DNA of 64,000 nt from assembly GCA_013176395.1 (NCBI GenBank), contig JABMLP010000008.1, positions 1,364,001-1,428,000 of the forward strand, read 5' to 3'. This stretch comes from Venturia oleaginea. Taxonomy: Eukaryota; Ascomycota; Dothideomycetes; Venturiales; Venturiaceae. Shown one piece after another: positions 36,263 through 47,405 of this stretch. The notes beneath the pieces were generated by a model. That model saw only the letters and a list, made by a program, of their open reading frames with translations. It ran no database searches and was not told the DNA's origin. The first letter of the stretch is position 1. Every line of letters begins with the position of its first letter. Made by a program: the position numbers and the translations under genes.

Positions 36263-36740
36263 GGTGTGAGCTTTTGGTTTGTTGACGATTGTTCTGGCTT
36301 TTTTTTTTTGAGTTGGTTTGAAGCTGGTAAATCGTTTCAAAATCTGCTCACCTTGGTTTTGGTAGCGGACACGTAATTTGTTGTGGAGTCGAACGCGGAA
36401 GTCTCGAGGATAGACTTCTGGTAGCACAGAAAACAAAGTGGACCCTATCATCAGATAGTGCCTAATGCGAGGTCAATGTAAAGACTCGTTGCTGCTCGGG
36501 ATGAGGAGAAGGTTACTCGAAGTCAAGTGAGTCCGATCGTGAGCCGGGTCACTCGATGGGATTTCCGAATGATCTCGTTGAACGCTTAAGACGGGAAAAG
36601 ATTCCTGGCCTGCCTACAAAATCTGCCTCTAACTCCAATGCGATGAAGTATTATGTGTCGTAAACTCATCGTTGTCACATCGAGCCATCTAGTCTAAGAC
36701 CATCGTCTCCCGGATCATTACCAAAGCACAATGTACGCTC
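36263..36740. other. Intergenic region
   Basis: Contains a run of T at about 36,300-36,309 within the 5' flank of the F-box-like gene, and the 3' flank of the WD40 gene. I see no gene. Confidence 0.55.
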
Positions 36741-39700
36741 CTAAAGTGTCGAGGAAGGCTTATCCTCCCAAAGGTCCTGGTAGTAGTCCTCAACCAAGTG
36801 AAGAAGATCCCCCATATCTTCCAATCCACCACCATTACTGTTCTGCTCCAAAGACTCAGGATGAGGCACATCCGTCTTATTCTTCCCAACCTCATTATAG
36901 CCACTAGAAGAACGAATAACCTCATACCCCAGAGCCCCAACACTCCACTCCAACCCACAAACCGCACAATCAATCTTCTCAGCAACCATCCCAACTTTCA
37001 CTCTCCCACCACACCTAAAACAAGAGAATCCGCATCTTTCACAAAGAGGAAATTCCTCTTGTTCTCTATCGCCTATGCGAGGTCGAGCAAGACCATGGCA
37101 ATGCGAACAACGAAGCATACCTGGAACCATCTTTCCCTCTTTCGTCTCATTCCCCGCCAAGGCCCTCGTCGTCGCATCTCTAAGAGCCTGGGGAATGCGA
37201 TCCACCGCTCTTCCGGAATCGCCAGCCTCTTCTTCTGTGGTGAAAAAGTGGCTTGTACATAAGGGTAATTCGCACTGTTCACGGTAGAGTACTTTTCCAT
37301 CTTTACCACGAACAACCTTCCCATTCACATCGAAAATCTCAAGCATCATTGAGTTCTGGAAAGTCATCGCTTTCTCCTTTAATTCATCTGAGCCGGGTGT
37401 GTAATCATATGGCCCATCGTACTTTTTCGCCTGCACTGCCTGTCGTTTTGGAAAACCACCCCATTTTCTTCTCTGGATCTTTCTAGTTTTGACCAAGTCG
37501 GCTGCGATCGCTCGGCCAGATTCCTCTTCGATGATTGGCGCGCCTGAGTCGGCTCTTGTATTTATTGCCGCAGGTTCGAAATGGAATTGTTCCAGTTCTT
37601 TAAGGTAATTCGGTGCATCAACGCCGACCTCGAGTAGGTTGACAGTACCATTTACTTCGCCGATGAGAAGGCTGGAGAAATCATGGTTGAAGGCGCCAGA
37701 CATGATTCCAGTATTGAAGGTTGCGAAATCCCGAATGTGAGCATCACGGGGTGCTCGGTGAATGTCCCATGCCTTAACAACACCATCCGAAGATCCAGTG
37801 ACCAGCCGTTCTCGATTCTCTCCCCAACCGCAGAAACCGACTCCGCAATCCGTATCTTCTTGAGGTCTACCCGGTTCGAGCTCAGCAAGAGGTACTCCGT
37901 GGGAAAAGCGCTGCAGAAGCTTATCTGGCCTACGCAGATCCCAAATATAAACTTTGCTATCTGTGGCGCCGGCTGCGACATAATTCTCATCAAAGGGAGA
38001 GAATATCACATCATTGATGTCTCGCGCCGGACATTCTAGCTCAAGCCCTCGATGGCTCCAACTATCTGCGGTTTGTGGAGAGCAGATCCGGATGACGGAG
38101 CGTATTCCTTTGGTCTTCGAATGGCTGTAAGCTGAGCACGCGGTAGCAAAACGAGCGCTTCGAGGACTCCACGCTACATCGAAGATGTTGCCAGCTGGAG
38201 GGATAACGCCAATGGGAGTATTCCTAGACACATCCCACAAGCAAGTCTCGCCGTGCGTAGTCACGTACGTCTCGTCACCACCTGTCGGAGCGAATCCAGC
38301 GAGCAGATAGTTTCTGACTGAACTATGAATGCCCCACCGGAGAGCAGAGGGAAATACTTTTCTGTCCAAAAAGGTTTGCGCTTTCCCAGAACCGAATCGG
38401 TTCAGTTCCTTTTTCTCTCCAGTAGTGCCATAAATCCGGATGCCCGACTCGATGTCTCGGGAGCCTGTCGCTAGAAGGTCGAGGTGTCGACTTGTGGAGA
38501 GCAAGTCTATTTCGGTGCCGTAGTCCACCATCCACTGTTGCTCGCAGCGACCATCTCCGACTTGGTACGACCTTAAGAAATTATCGTACCCGACCGAGAA
38601 CATGTGTAATCCATCTCTGGAAAAGTCGACCATGCTAACGGTGAAGAAAAGGCGTGGGTCTTGAGAGGCGTGCATGGAATGACTGGCATTCGCACCCTCT
38701 TCGGGCTTCTCCCTTGGGCGGTGGTGCTCAGGAAGCTCATATAAAGTCGAATGTTGCATGTTGCCAAATAGTAGGTTGTTTTGCCGGTTGTACTGCATAC
38801 TAGATGGATCCACGATGCACATTGATCCAGCCGCGAAGTGTCGGCCATCGGGTGACCAAGCTATCGCACCAACATCTCCAGAAGTACCTGTCCATGACTT
38901 TGATGGTCCGAGAGAATCAAATACCGTTCTTCGAATGCTTCGCAAGGCAGTATTTCCTCTACCAAACTCTCGTCGAAGTAGGTGAGTCGAGGTTTTCTTC
39001 TCTGGGGCCAAACTCTGAGCGGGAGCCATGCGCAACCGCAATGGAATATGGTTCAGCTCTATGGTCGATGCGTCCAACAGCATCGCTTGTATGCTTTTCT
39101 GAGTTCGATCTCGAAGTTGAGGCAACAGCTGGGCTCGGCGAGCGATCTCTGCTATCTGAGCATGGCCTGCGGCTCTCACCGCAGCAGTCAGTGAGGTAGC
39201 CGCGCCTAGGTTGTTCTCCAGACGAGAAATCGCACACTGTCGCAGGGCCTCTAATTCGCTTTCTGTAGGATCAAGATGTAGAGACAGCCCCCGCCAATCG
39301 TCATCTTCCTCCCACTTTACGGTTTGGAGAGCGGTCTCTAATTCTCTGCGTTCATTACGACCGAGATAGGGCTTCTTCCGCCGCACAAATGAGCCGTCTG
39401 GATACTCCTTGCGAGCGAGTACATGATACTCCGAATCAAAGCCTGAGTCGTAAGCGGTATCAGTATAAACCGACGCCTCGTCTGACAGAGCCTCGCTCTC
39501 AACGTTGATTTCTCGGGCCATCATGGCCCTCACATTCATCTCGCCTTTGCCAGTTCTGGCTCCTGGACGTAATCTCCCTCGTACAGTAGCAGAGCCGGGG
39601 GTGATCGCATCAAACGTGACTTCCTCGGCAGGCTTTCGTGGCAAATCAGAGCTCTTGTCTTTTCCAGAGAGTTCGGGGATCTGATCCACAGACGATGCAC

Positions 39701-41349
39701 AAAGAATCTCTCTGTACAAAGCAGAGCATCCTTCAGGAATCGAGCCAGATTCCACAAACTCGGAGAGAAGACGCCAAACTGTCACGATCGTGGCATCAGG
39801 TATAGTCCTAAGGATAGCCTTGATCATAGCAGCGCGCTCCCGGTACTTTAGTTGTGTTTTTCGATATTTGACACCAATTACCTTCCTCAAGTATTTGGTC
39901 GCGCAACAATTCGTGGTTCTGCCCATCTTTCGATCCAGCTCCGTCCAATTCATTTCACATTCTTCCTTGAGATAGATGAGCAAAACTAATTCTGCCTCCG
40001 TGAAAGGACTGCCTTGTCGCTTCGGTAGGATACTTGAGTCGAAAGCTCTGTGACCGGCGCGTGTAGCAAGAACACCGGCTAAGGCTTGAGCACTTTGATT
40101 ACGTTCAGAGGCCTGTAAGGTTTGAGGATATCCAGTGGCGACGGCATTGCAAGGCTGGAACGGAACCGAGAGCCTAGCTTCTGTGGATGGTGGTATAGAC
40201 GCGTACTGCAACTGCCATGAAGAGGGACTGGCGTTAAACTCGATAGGTTGAATTTGTGACAAACTCGATTCTGGTGTCTTATGAACAGAAAAAACTGCAT
40301 CATCGAATGGGATGATACGAAAAGATGAACTAAGGCCAGCCTGCTCGAGTGATGGTGGCAAAAAGACTTTTGGCGATGGAGCAGACGGTACGTGAGGTTT
40401 GGACGCGCTCGGAGGAGTTCTGTCTAAGGAGGAAGCGGTTTGAGGCGATTGGAGGGAATGACGGAAGGATCCCGTTGTACTAGACGGGGTGCTCTGTCTA
40501 CCGGTAGGAGCCTGCGATTTGCGCGTCGGAGCAGGTGAAGATGCATGTAAGCTTCTCGGAGGGTCCACCGACGAAGGTTTTGCGCCAGCCGCGAGTGCTT
40601 CAGCAGTGGACAAAAGAGCGCCAAAGTCGGCTCGATCTTTGTCATCTTTTTCCCTGGCAATTTTTGCGATCTTGTAAGGAGACAAGGAGGCCGCTGGCAC
40701 AGAAGAAATTTGCGGGGAGATATTCGTTCGTGGTTCTACACTGAATGCTTGCTCCGCATTTCGCTTTCGTGATTCGATAGGCATCCCTGCCGTACCTGAG
40801 GTTGCACGTGAGGCGCCATTGATACCTGACTGAAGTCTTGATTTCGATTGATGCAAATTGAAGGAGGAGGAAGTACTCGTTGCTTCGCGATCAATAGAGT
40901 TCAGTTGGAGTCCTTCGCTGGACTGAAATGGTGACGCTGATGAAGAGGTTACGGTGAAAGGGCCATTTGTGACAGAAACGTTCCATGAATGGCTTCCATT
41001 TATTTCTGGCGGACCAGCAACAGTGAGGTCTACATGCGCACTGGCTGATTCGGTAGTAGTAGGACGGAAGGCTGGATCCGAGTCTTTCAAGAGCGTACCA
41101 GGTTTCGAGATGGTGTTGGAGCGAGCACTGAATTGCTTCATCATCGTCTTGTGAAAAGGAGAGAAGGATGCCCCGTCAAATTGGATGTCATCGCCATCAT
41201 CATCGCCAGTGAGATCGATTACCTGGTTCCTGAGGCCTTTGTTAGTTTGCGCTGAGAATGTTGGAGGTCAATAGGCGACGCGATACGCGTGCTGGGCAGG
41301 GCATGAACCTCTCCGAAACTTACGGCGTTCGGTTCCATAATTGCGCCAT
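36741..41349 (-). CDS. Large SIM/Myb-like/WD40/zinc-ribbon protein
   Basis: Exons 41324-41349 (26 nt) and 36741-41229 give 1,504 residues. The spliced N-terminus MAQLWNRTPNQVIDLTGDDD contains VIDLT followed by acids, a typical SUMO-interacting motif. A Ser/Pro-rich region leads to a Myb/SANT-like helix bundle at about 410-455 (FTEAELVLLIYLKEECEMNW, ELDRKMGRTTNCCATKYLRK). A WD40 propeller spans about 790-1205 (GAIAWSPDGRHFAAGS, VAWSPRSARFATACS, VYIWDLRRPDKLLQ, VTGSSDGVVKAWDIHR). A cysteine cluster at about 1385-1440 (LRCSHCHGLARP, LCERCGFSCFRCGG, DCAVCGLEWS) is a probable zinc ribbon. It is probably nuclear and chromatin-linked. Resemblance to WD40 substrate receptors of CUL4 complexes such as Raf1/DIM-9 is a hypothesis only. 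Confidence 0.85.
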
Positions 41350-43796
41350 GGCTTACTTCATTCTCCGAGGGGCTGTATAGTGAAGTAATTGGAGTTCAAA
41401 ATCACTTAGAGGGTTGAAGTAGGAGGTAGGTAGTACAAAGTAACAGAAAGTAGGGGCACTCGGTGGTACTTTCCAGGTTCCAGTTTTAAGCGATAGCTTA
41501 GCGTGTCTTGGCGTACAATATATCAGAGTTAATTACTAATACATTAAAGTGAAGTTCTTATAGTAGAATTACGAATAGAGAACTATAACCTCTTGTTCCA
41601 AGACCCTGCTAGACCTTCTCTTCAATTCGTCAAATGAACTTTCGTTACCTTTGCCCCTTTAATCACAATGATCAACATGACCTGTTCCATCTACTTCTGC
41701 TCATATTCACACACGTTGACTAAGTATCAACACCATCAAGATCACCCTCTTCCTCCTCTTCTGCATACCAACACGAATCGAGCATTGCGTGAGCGCCTCA
41801 ACACCACGACAAGGTCATCCTCATGACATACGAAAGCAAACAGCAAACTTGATGTTCAATAAGGTTGGGTTCGTTTGGCTACCAGTACCACTTCTGGAAG
41901 ATTAAGATTAGACTTCGCGCACGGCTCGTTCAACTTGAGTTCAGCATCGCTTAAGATTTGCATCGAGGTTATAGGAACTCATCCATGTCGACCTACAGCC
42001 GAGTATATCCTGAACAAGATTTGGCGAACAAGCTATGCCGGAAGAACTGCCAAAGTACTAAGTTCTTGGTCATCTCGTGCGCCCTAATACCCTTCGATCG
42101 CGGCTTTGGAAGTGTGTCTGAAAACATCGCCTTCGAAGGCCAAGGGCATTCTTCCTCATGCTCGATGCTTTACTTGACACAGTATCCATGCCACCAACTT
42201 ACCAACACGCGTCAGTCTTGTTTCAAAAACCAGGTCCCTAGTAAGGACCAACCAATGAATACCAAAACAAGACTGACGCGCGTTTGTACGTGTTGGCCAT
42301 TACATATCCCTGTTGAACGCGTGTAGTTGTGAAACTGGTCAATTCAGTTTCAGACTTTCGCTCACGAAAACATTTTGGTACCTGATTCGTAATGGGAACT
42401 TACACATGGTCTTGTAGGGCGGATTTGAGGAACATCGATGGCGCACTTCTACTGTTGTTTGGCATTGAATCCATAGAGTAGACATAAGATAAAAGCATCG
42501 TATCATGAAAAGATATTCACGCAAGCTTGGGGTACGTATCGACTCCTGCAGCGTGCCTGTCGCAGTTCAGCATTAGGATCAGACAGGTTGATTCCCTTTT
42601 TGTCATCGAACCTTCCGCCTTGTCAGTTCGGTAGCCTGACCTTTGCCGCTTCCCCGTGCGAGAACAGATCTCATTATCTCAGTCACTCAGTGAATCATCC
42701 GAACTTCTGCACATCTTTCCTCAGGCGTAAACCGGGGAAGTGGAAGAACATCGTTAGCCTTGCATTTGCTGGGCCGGCCTAACCTCACACGGACTCGAGG
42801 GCTATACGAAATCTCCACCCACGCTCTCCCCCTACGCATGAGTCCCGAAGCTGGAAGCATCATTTCCCCTTGCGAAGGACTTGATTCATTATGGCAAGGA
42901 TCCTTCTTATCTTGTCTGGTCACAGAATAACCCTGTCGGACCTCAACACCACACTATTTCTCAAGTCGATATTATTGATCAGCTTCCATTAAGGGATTTT
43001 GTATCCGTCCATGGCTTCAGATTTGATTCGTCCCTTTCCTTGTCTCATGCTCGAGACGGTGGACCCTCGAAACCTCACTCTGGCGACTAGCTATGCATGC
43101 GACTAAAGTTCCCGCCTTTAGACCTTTCAGCAGGTGTGTAATTGTCCTTCAAACACGCTAATTTGTCTGTGAGTCAAGCCATGGCAATCGGAATGGGCGA
43201 TTACTACCACACTTTTATTGGTCGACACGGCGGTAAACATAGGAGAGAATTGGGCATGACCGATCTTCTTGTAACAAAGCTATGAATGAATGGGAAAGTA
43301 AGCGAATGCCCCGAATAACAGGGCGGGAAGTTTTGCATGCCCAGAGGATTACGGGACTTGCTCCGTTCCCAGGAACCACAGCAGCGGCTTCGTCCCTTAG
43401 CTGTTGTGAGGACCTATAATAAGCGTCAACGTTCGAACGTCTAGCCTTTCCACTAAACCTTACCTTTTCCTACATCTTTCCTTACCTGAGCATATCAGCT
43501 TCAGCTTGGTCTTGAACACCAAAACTACAAGTCCCCCAAAGTTACTTTTCACGTCCAAGCCCAAGAGATATTCGACATCTCGTCACATCATCATTCTACC
43601 ATTCACTTTCGCTTCCCACTGTATTCTTCTCCCGTAAGAAAGATATCTGTTCTTCCGTCCACAAGACATCCTTGCTGACAATCGTAGTAATTGCAGCTCT
43701 CCGCAACCCACGCTCCACAAAGCTCATCATCACCCAGAAGAACACGGCATAACAACGTCTATTCAGCAAAGACTAACAAACCAAAAACCACCAAAC
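41350..43796. other. 2.4-kb gene-poor region with an inverted repeat
   Basis: No supported gene. AT-rich sequence lies at about 41,515-41,600. An inverted repeat with a bulged stem lies at 42,202-42,297. The last 300 nt before 43,797 are C/T-rich and form the promoter/leader of the following small gene. Confidence 0.55.
42202..42297. repeat. Inverted repeat forming a bulged hairpin
   Basis: The 16-nt arms CGCGTCAGTCTTGTTT (42,208-42,223) and AAACAAGACTGACGCG (42,265-42,280) are perfectly complementary, with a 41-nt loop. Pairing resumes outside them as CCAACAC (42,202-42,208, overlapping the arm by one base) with GTGTTGG (near 42,290-42,297) after an unpaired insert of about 10 nt on the right side. 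Confidence 0.85.
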
Positions 43797-44105
43797 ATGT
43801 GCAACACTGTAGATTTCATCTATGCCTGCTCCCATCGTCTATCACTCCAAGGTGAGGACATCCCACACTGGATAATGGTTGAGCACCAAAACGGATTCGA
43901 CCTTGAGAACAACAGATGGGTGGGAATGTGGTACGACAACGGAAATATCATAATCGACGATATCTGCTTGGCTTGCAAAGAGGGTATTCAGATTTGGGAA
44001 CAGCAACGGAATGCTGAGCGTGTGTTAGCACATCAGGAACAGATGCGGAAGGAAATCGCTGATGGGGAGAGTTGTCGGAAGGACATTGCTGTGAAGTGTG
44101 GATAG
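43797..44105 (+). CDS. Small cysteine-containing hypothetical protein
   Basis: A single frame of 102 residues. I do not recognise the family. It starts MCNTVDFIYACSHRLSLQG and has DDICLACKEG in the middle, so a C...C-x-H pair and a C-x-x-C pair could bind one zinc ion. The C-terminal third is a charged amphipathic helix (QQRNAERVLAHQEQMRKEIA). No signal peptide. The upstream 300 nt are C/T-rich and contain a TATA-like CTATAATAAG at about 43,413, which supports a real gene. Similar MCxxxxxYxCxHR starts occur in many small fungal proteins of unknown role (from memory). Confidence 0.65.
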   Translation: MCNTVDFIYACSHRLSLQGEDIPHWIMVEHQNGFDLENNRWVGMWYDNGNIIIDDICLACKEGIQIWEQQRNAERVLAHQEQMRKEIADGESCRKDIAVKCG

Positions 44106-46009
44106 CCTTTGATTTTTGTGGTGGGCGTTTGATGGAATAAAAGTTATTCTTGGGTTTGATTGGCCATTTTCAGGTCGATGGTGGTGTTTTGGTTTTTGAT
44201 TTCTGAAAAATTTGATCTTGCAAAGCTGAATACCCACAATGAATGAGGGTCAACTTCATTCATAAAAATTACGAAGAATATTCTCTCTGTTTCTCTACTT
44301 AAAATTTGTCCATCGACGGCGTCAAACTCTACACCCAAACCCACCAAAAACCATTCATTGAATCCTCAGCCTGGCGCGCGCCTCCAGTCCCAACCTCTCA
44401 TACCAAGCGCTCATAGCAAGCAAAACCAACAAAACTCATCACTCGCGGCAATATTGAAACACCTTCACCCTTCATCTTTTGTTTCTTTTCCCAAGCGCTT
44501 CCACCCCCAAAAAAGAATCCAACATATCACATATCTCAAACAACGCCTCACGAGTCACTACCACCCCCATGGAAATCCTGAAAAAAGAAAAAATACTGCG
44601 GTCAGAGGCGGCACATGCACGCTAAACATATCTTGATGACTATCAACGCCTTGCCAATAATGAGGGAGGGTCCGTGAAACCACGATTTCACATGAAGCTA
44701 GGAGAATGGATACCTCGCTTATAAAACACGCCTCCCATCGGCGATGCATCTGTGGATATCTCCTAGGAGTTCACGATGGGCGAGGATATCTTGCATGACG
44801 TCTATAGGAGTGGTCCCAATTGGTGAAACGTATGGGATCCACTTACCTGTACCAAGAGTTGGGAGTTTTATGGTGGTCACTAAGAGGCCGTCTGGCTATC
44901 TGAGACATGATTAGAATCTAGTTTCGTGTATCTATGCCGGCAACAACGCGCACCAATAGGTGTATCATACCAACCTCCGAACTCAAAGGCGACGATGACG
45001 GCTGAGCCTATTGGTGCTTCGAAATGCCCTGAAGAAAGGAGATTATGATGATAGCGGCACATATCTTTCTCAAAACTCAACAATATCGATTGCCTCGTCC
45101 CGAATTATCAATTGACTCCCTTCCCTCCCAAAAAGCAACAAGATCAACACCACCTCACGCCTCAATCTTCAGCCGAAGCCATCGCCACCATCGGCATCAA
45201 CTCCGCGGATTCCACGCCCGAAGACCCGAGGAAACAAAGAGCCGCAGGAAACCGCAGGGACGCGCAGCCCTGAAGGACTGCAGGTGTAAAGCAGCAAGTC
45301 CTACCAGCAGGCGAAGGGGAAGCGGAAAGGTACATACCTATCCCAATCCCCATGCTCGGAAAAACTCTCAAAAAAATGTTGTTGTCGTTGCTCCACCTCT
45401 TTGGTTCCAACGTCGTATAACCCGCCATTCTGGAACCTAGTCTCCCAGCCGTCTCCGCGCCGCTTGCGCTTGGGTGGGTGGTTACTTGGGCTAGGGTCGG
45501 CCCGGGGCATTGGCATTGCATCCACCATAAGGTAGCGTGGGTAGGTACTCTATAGCCTTGCCCTGCTTTTGTCAGGAGATAATTCCCTTCGATCCGCTTT
45601 GTTGGGATGGAGATGATGTATCGAAATATCTCATTGTGCATTGAGAGTGGGCGTAGGAAGCCTGCGGATCTGAATCCGAGTTGTTCAGGTAGTGCGTCAG
45701 AGGGAAGACGGGCCGATGGGAAACATGGTTTGAATTTCAACCTTATGGAGAGTCCCTTACATTATAATTGGAGCCTGCGAAAACTGGAAGATACCCTACA
45801 GTTTTCGCGATTTCCTCAGGAAGTTATTCTGTTCACCGAAAATTGGCGATATCGAAGAAGTATTATTGATACCCATTGAGGTGGAGCATGCAACTCGTGG
45901 TGTCAGATTCGACTACATGATTGGTAAAAAGAAAGACAGTCATAGCCTCCGGAGTCTTTCATATGAAATCGTTCCTTATGCTAATCACTACCACAAACAC
46001 TCAAACCCA
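44106..46009. other. Region with only weak coding signals
   Basis: No confident gene apart from the tentative minus-strand exon at 45,338-45,528. The sequence from 44,106 to 45,160 has short frames only. Confidence 0.45.
45338..45528 (-). CDS. Tentative first exon of a hypothetical protein
   Basis: The minus strand from ATG 45,526-45,528 reads MVDAMPMPRADPSPSNHPPK, then a basic cluster KRKRRGD and an acidic, well-balanced segment (GGLYDVGTKEVEQRQQHFFE). It ends in SEHGDWDR at a strong donor (GTATGT at 45,332-45,337). The composition is protein-like and unlike neighbouring shadow frames. I could not choose the downstream exon: an acceptor near 45,275-45,285 is possible but the frames after it diverge. 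KRKRR could be a nuclear signal. Partial model, function unknown. Confidence 0.35.
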
Positions 46010-46747
46010 CTACCCAGTTCCCCCATTAACCTCAACAACAGCCCCATTAACATACCTCGCCCCCTCCCCCATCAAAAACACAACCACCTCAGCAATTTCC
46101 TCAGGAGTCCCCATCCGCCCCATCGCAATCTCCCTTTCCGTCCTCCCAACAGTCTCCACACCCGCAACAACAGAAGCATTGGTAGGCGTATCAATATACC
46201 CCGGCGCAACAACATTAACCCTCACCCCCTTCGTTCCCAACTCCAGCGCCATGGCTTTGCTAAACCCAACGACGCCATATTTGGTAGCGCAGTAAATCGC
46301 GTTGTTGATCCCTGGGTGCAGACCGAGGATGGAGGAAACGTTTACGAAACTAGAACCCGGGGAAAGGTGTGGGATCGTGGCGCGAGTGATGCTATACATG
46401 CCTTTTAAATTGGTATTCATCAATTTATCCCAGTATTCGTCTGTTGTTTCGATTAGAGGGGAAGGCGTTGGATTGACGCCTGCGCAGTTGAAGATGTGGT
46501 TTATGGTTCCGTAAGTTGAGATGATATGGTTGATATGGGCTGTGCAAGATGTTGAGGAACTAACATCCAACACCTCTTGGAGATGGGTGCCTCCGCATCG
46601 GGAGTTTGTTTCTGAGAGACCTGTTTCGTTGATGTCGGAGAGGGCGAGGGTGGCGCCGAGGTTGGAGAGGGCGATGGATGTGGCGCGGCCGATTCCACTG
46701 GCCGCGCCGGTGATGAGGAAGGTTTTGTTGGTGAAGGGGAGGGTCAT
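46010..46747 (-). CDS. Short-chain dehydrogenase/reductase
   Basis: A single-exon 245-residue classical SDR. The Rossmann glycine motif TGAASGIG is at about 14-21, followed by ALSDIN, where the Asp at the end of beta-2 favours NAD(H). NCAGVNP is the NNAG-type strand. Catalytic residues are Ser in FVNVSSILGLH, then Tyr and Lys in YCATK. VRVNVVAPGYIDTPT follows, and the C-terminus is YVNGAVVEVNGGTG. The length and motif order are complete. The substrate cannot be told. The closest family feel is the 3-oxoacyl reductase/levodione reductase group. A long hairpin lies 60-125 nt upstream of the start codon. Confidence 0.93.
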   Translation of the reverse strand: MTLPFTNKTFLITGAASGIGRATSIALSNLGATLALSDINETGLSETNSRCGGTHLQEVLDVSSSTSCTAHINHIISTYGTINHIFNCAGVNPTPSPLIETTDEYWDKLMNTNLKGMYSITRATIPHLSPGSSFVNVSSILGLHPGINNAIYCATKYGVVGFSKAMALELGTKGVRVNVVAPGYIDTPTNASVVAGVETVGRTEREIAMGRMGTPEEIAEVVVFLMGEGARYVNGAVVEVNGGTG

Positions 46748-47405
46748 TGTTTTGGTCTTTGTTGAAAGGTGCCGAAGATGTAGGCAGGTCTTCTTTGTTA
46801 ACCTGGATGGACAACCTCAAGGAAGACATCTCAAAAGCCCATTTTGAGATGTCTTCCTTGGGGTTGCCCATATCGGAAGATCGTCGCGTCGGATCTGATT
46901 GCCGTCATCTCTTACTTGGATTTTAGCCTATGGCACAGCTATCGATATGAGAAAAAAGCGGCCGATATTGTCGAAACGAAGACCTGGAAATGCTAAGAAT
47001 ATTTAGTTTAGTCTTTCCAAAGGTAACAAGTTTAAGTAGACCAAAATATCTCAACTTCGGCTATTTTTTAATCCTGCCGTGGGGGCGCGGACCTCGTTAA
47101 AGAAAGAGTTTATCCCAAGTAGGGGAAAGGTTTGGTATCTCCCCTTATAGAGATTTTTTTTACCAAACGGGTTCCAATGGTTGCTACACAACCTAGGATT
47201 TGAAGGGATCGTTCTCTATGTCAAGGCAGTTTAACTGCCACTTCATCCCGCGATATTTCCAAACACAGTTCCACACTTGTATGTTAGAGAGAACAGAAAG
47301 AGTAGCTTTCCTCGACCGATTCTTCCAATTCGTCCAGGAACTCGAAAAATTTAGGAGTCGGAGACAATGGTAATAGGCTATTTCCCCTCCACAGGGCTAC
47401 GTCTA
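46748..47405. other. SDR upstream region and intergenic spacer
   Basis: Contains the hairpin at 46,807-46,871 close to the SDR start. The rest, to 47,405, is AT-rich and has no gene. Confidence 0.55.
46807..46871. repeat. Near-perfect 30-bp hairpin with a 5-nt loop
   Basis: Position 46,807 pairs with 46,871 and pairing continues inward to 46,836/46,842, leaving the loop GCCCA. Of 30 positions, 28 are Watson-Crick pairs. The exceptions are one A/C mismatch (46,811/46,867) and one T/G pair (46,817/46,861). The core arm contains AAGGAAGACATCTCAAAA and its complement. Confidence 0.95.

Noticed and set aside
45162..45740. 192-codon minus-strand frame
   Set aside because: It overlaps the better-looking frame at 45,338-45,528 and has a Cys/Ala/Pro-rich translation without motif. 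One strand segment cannot support both.
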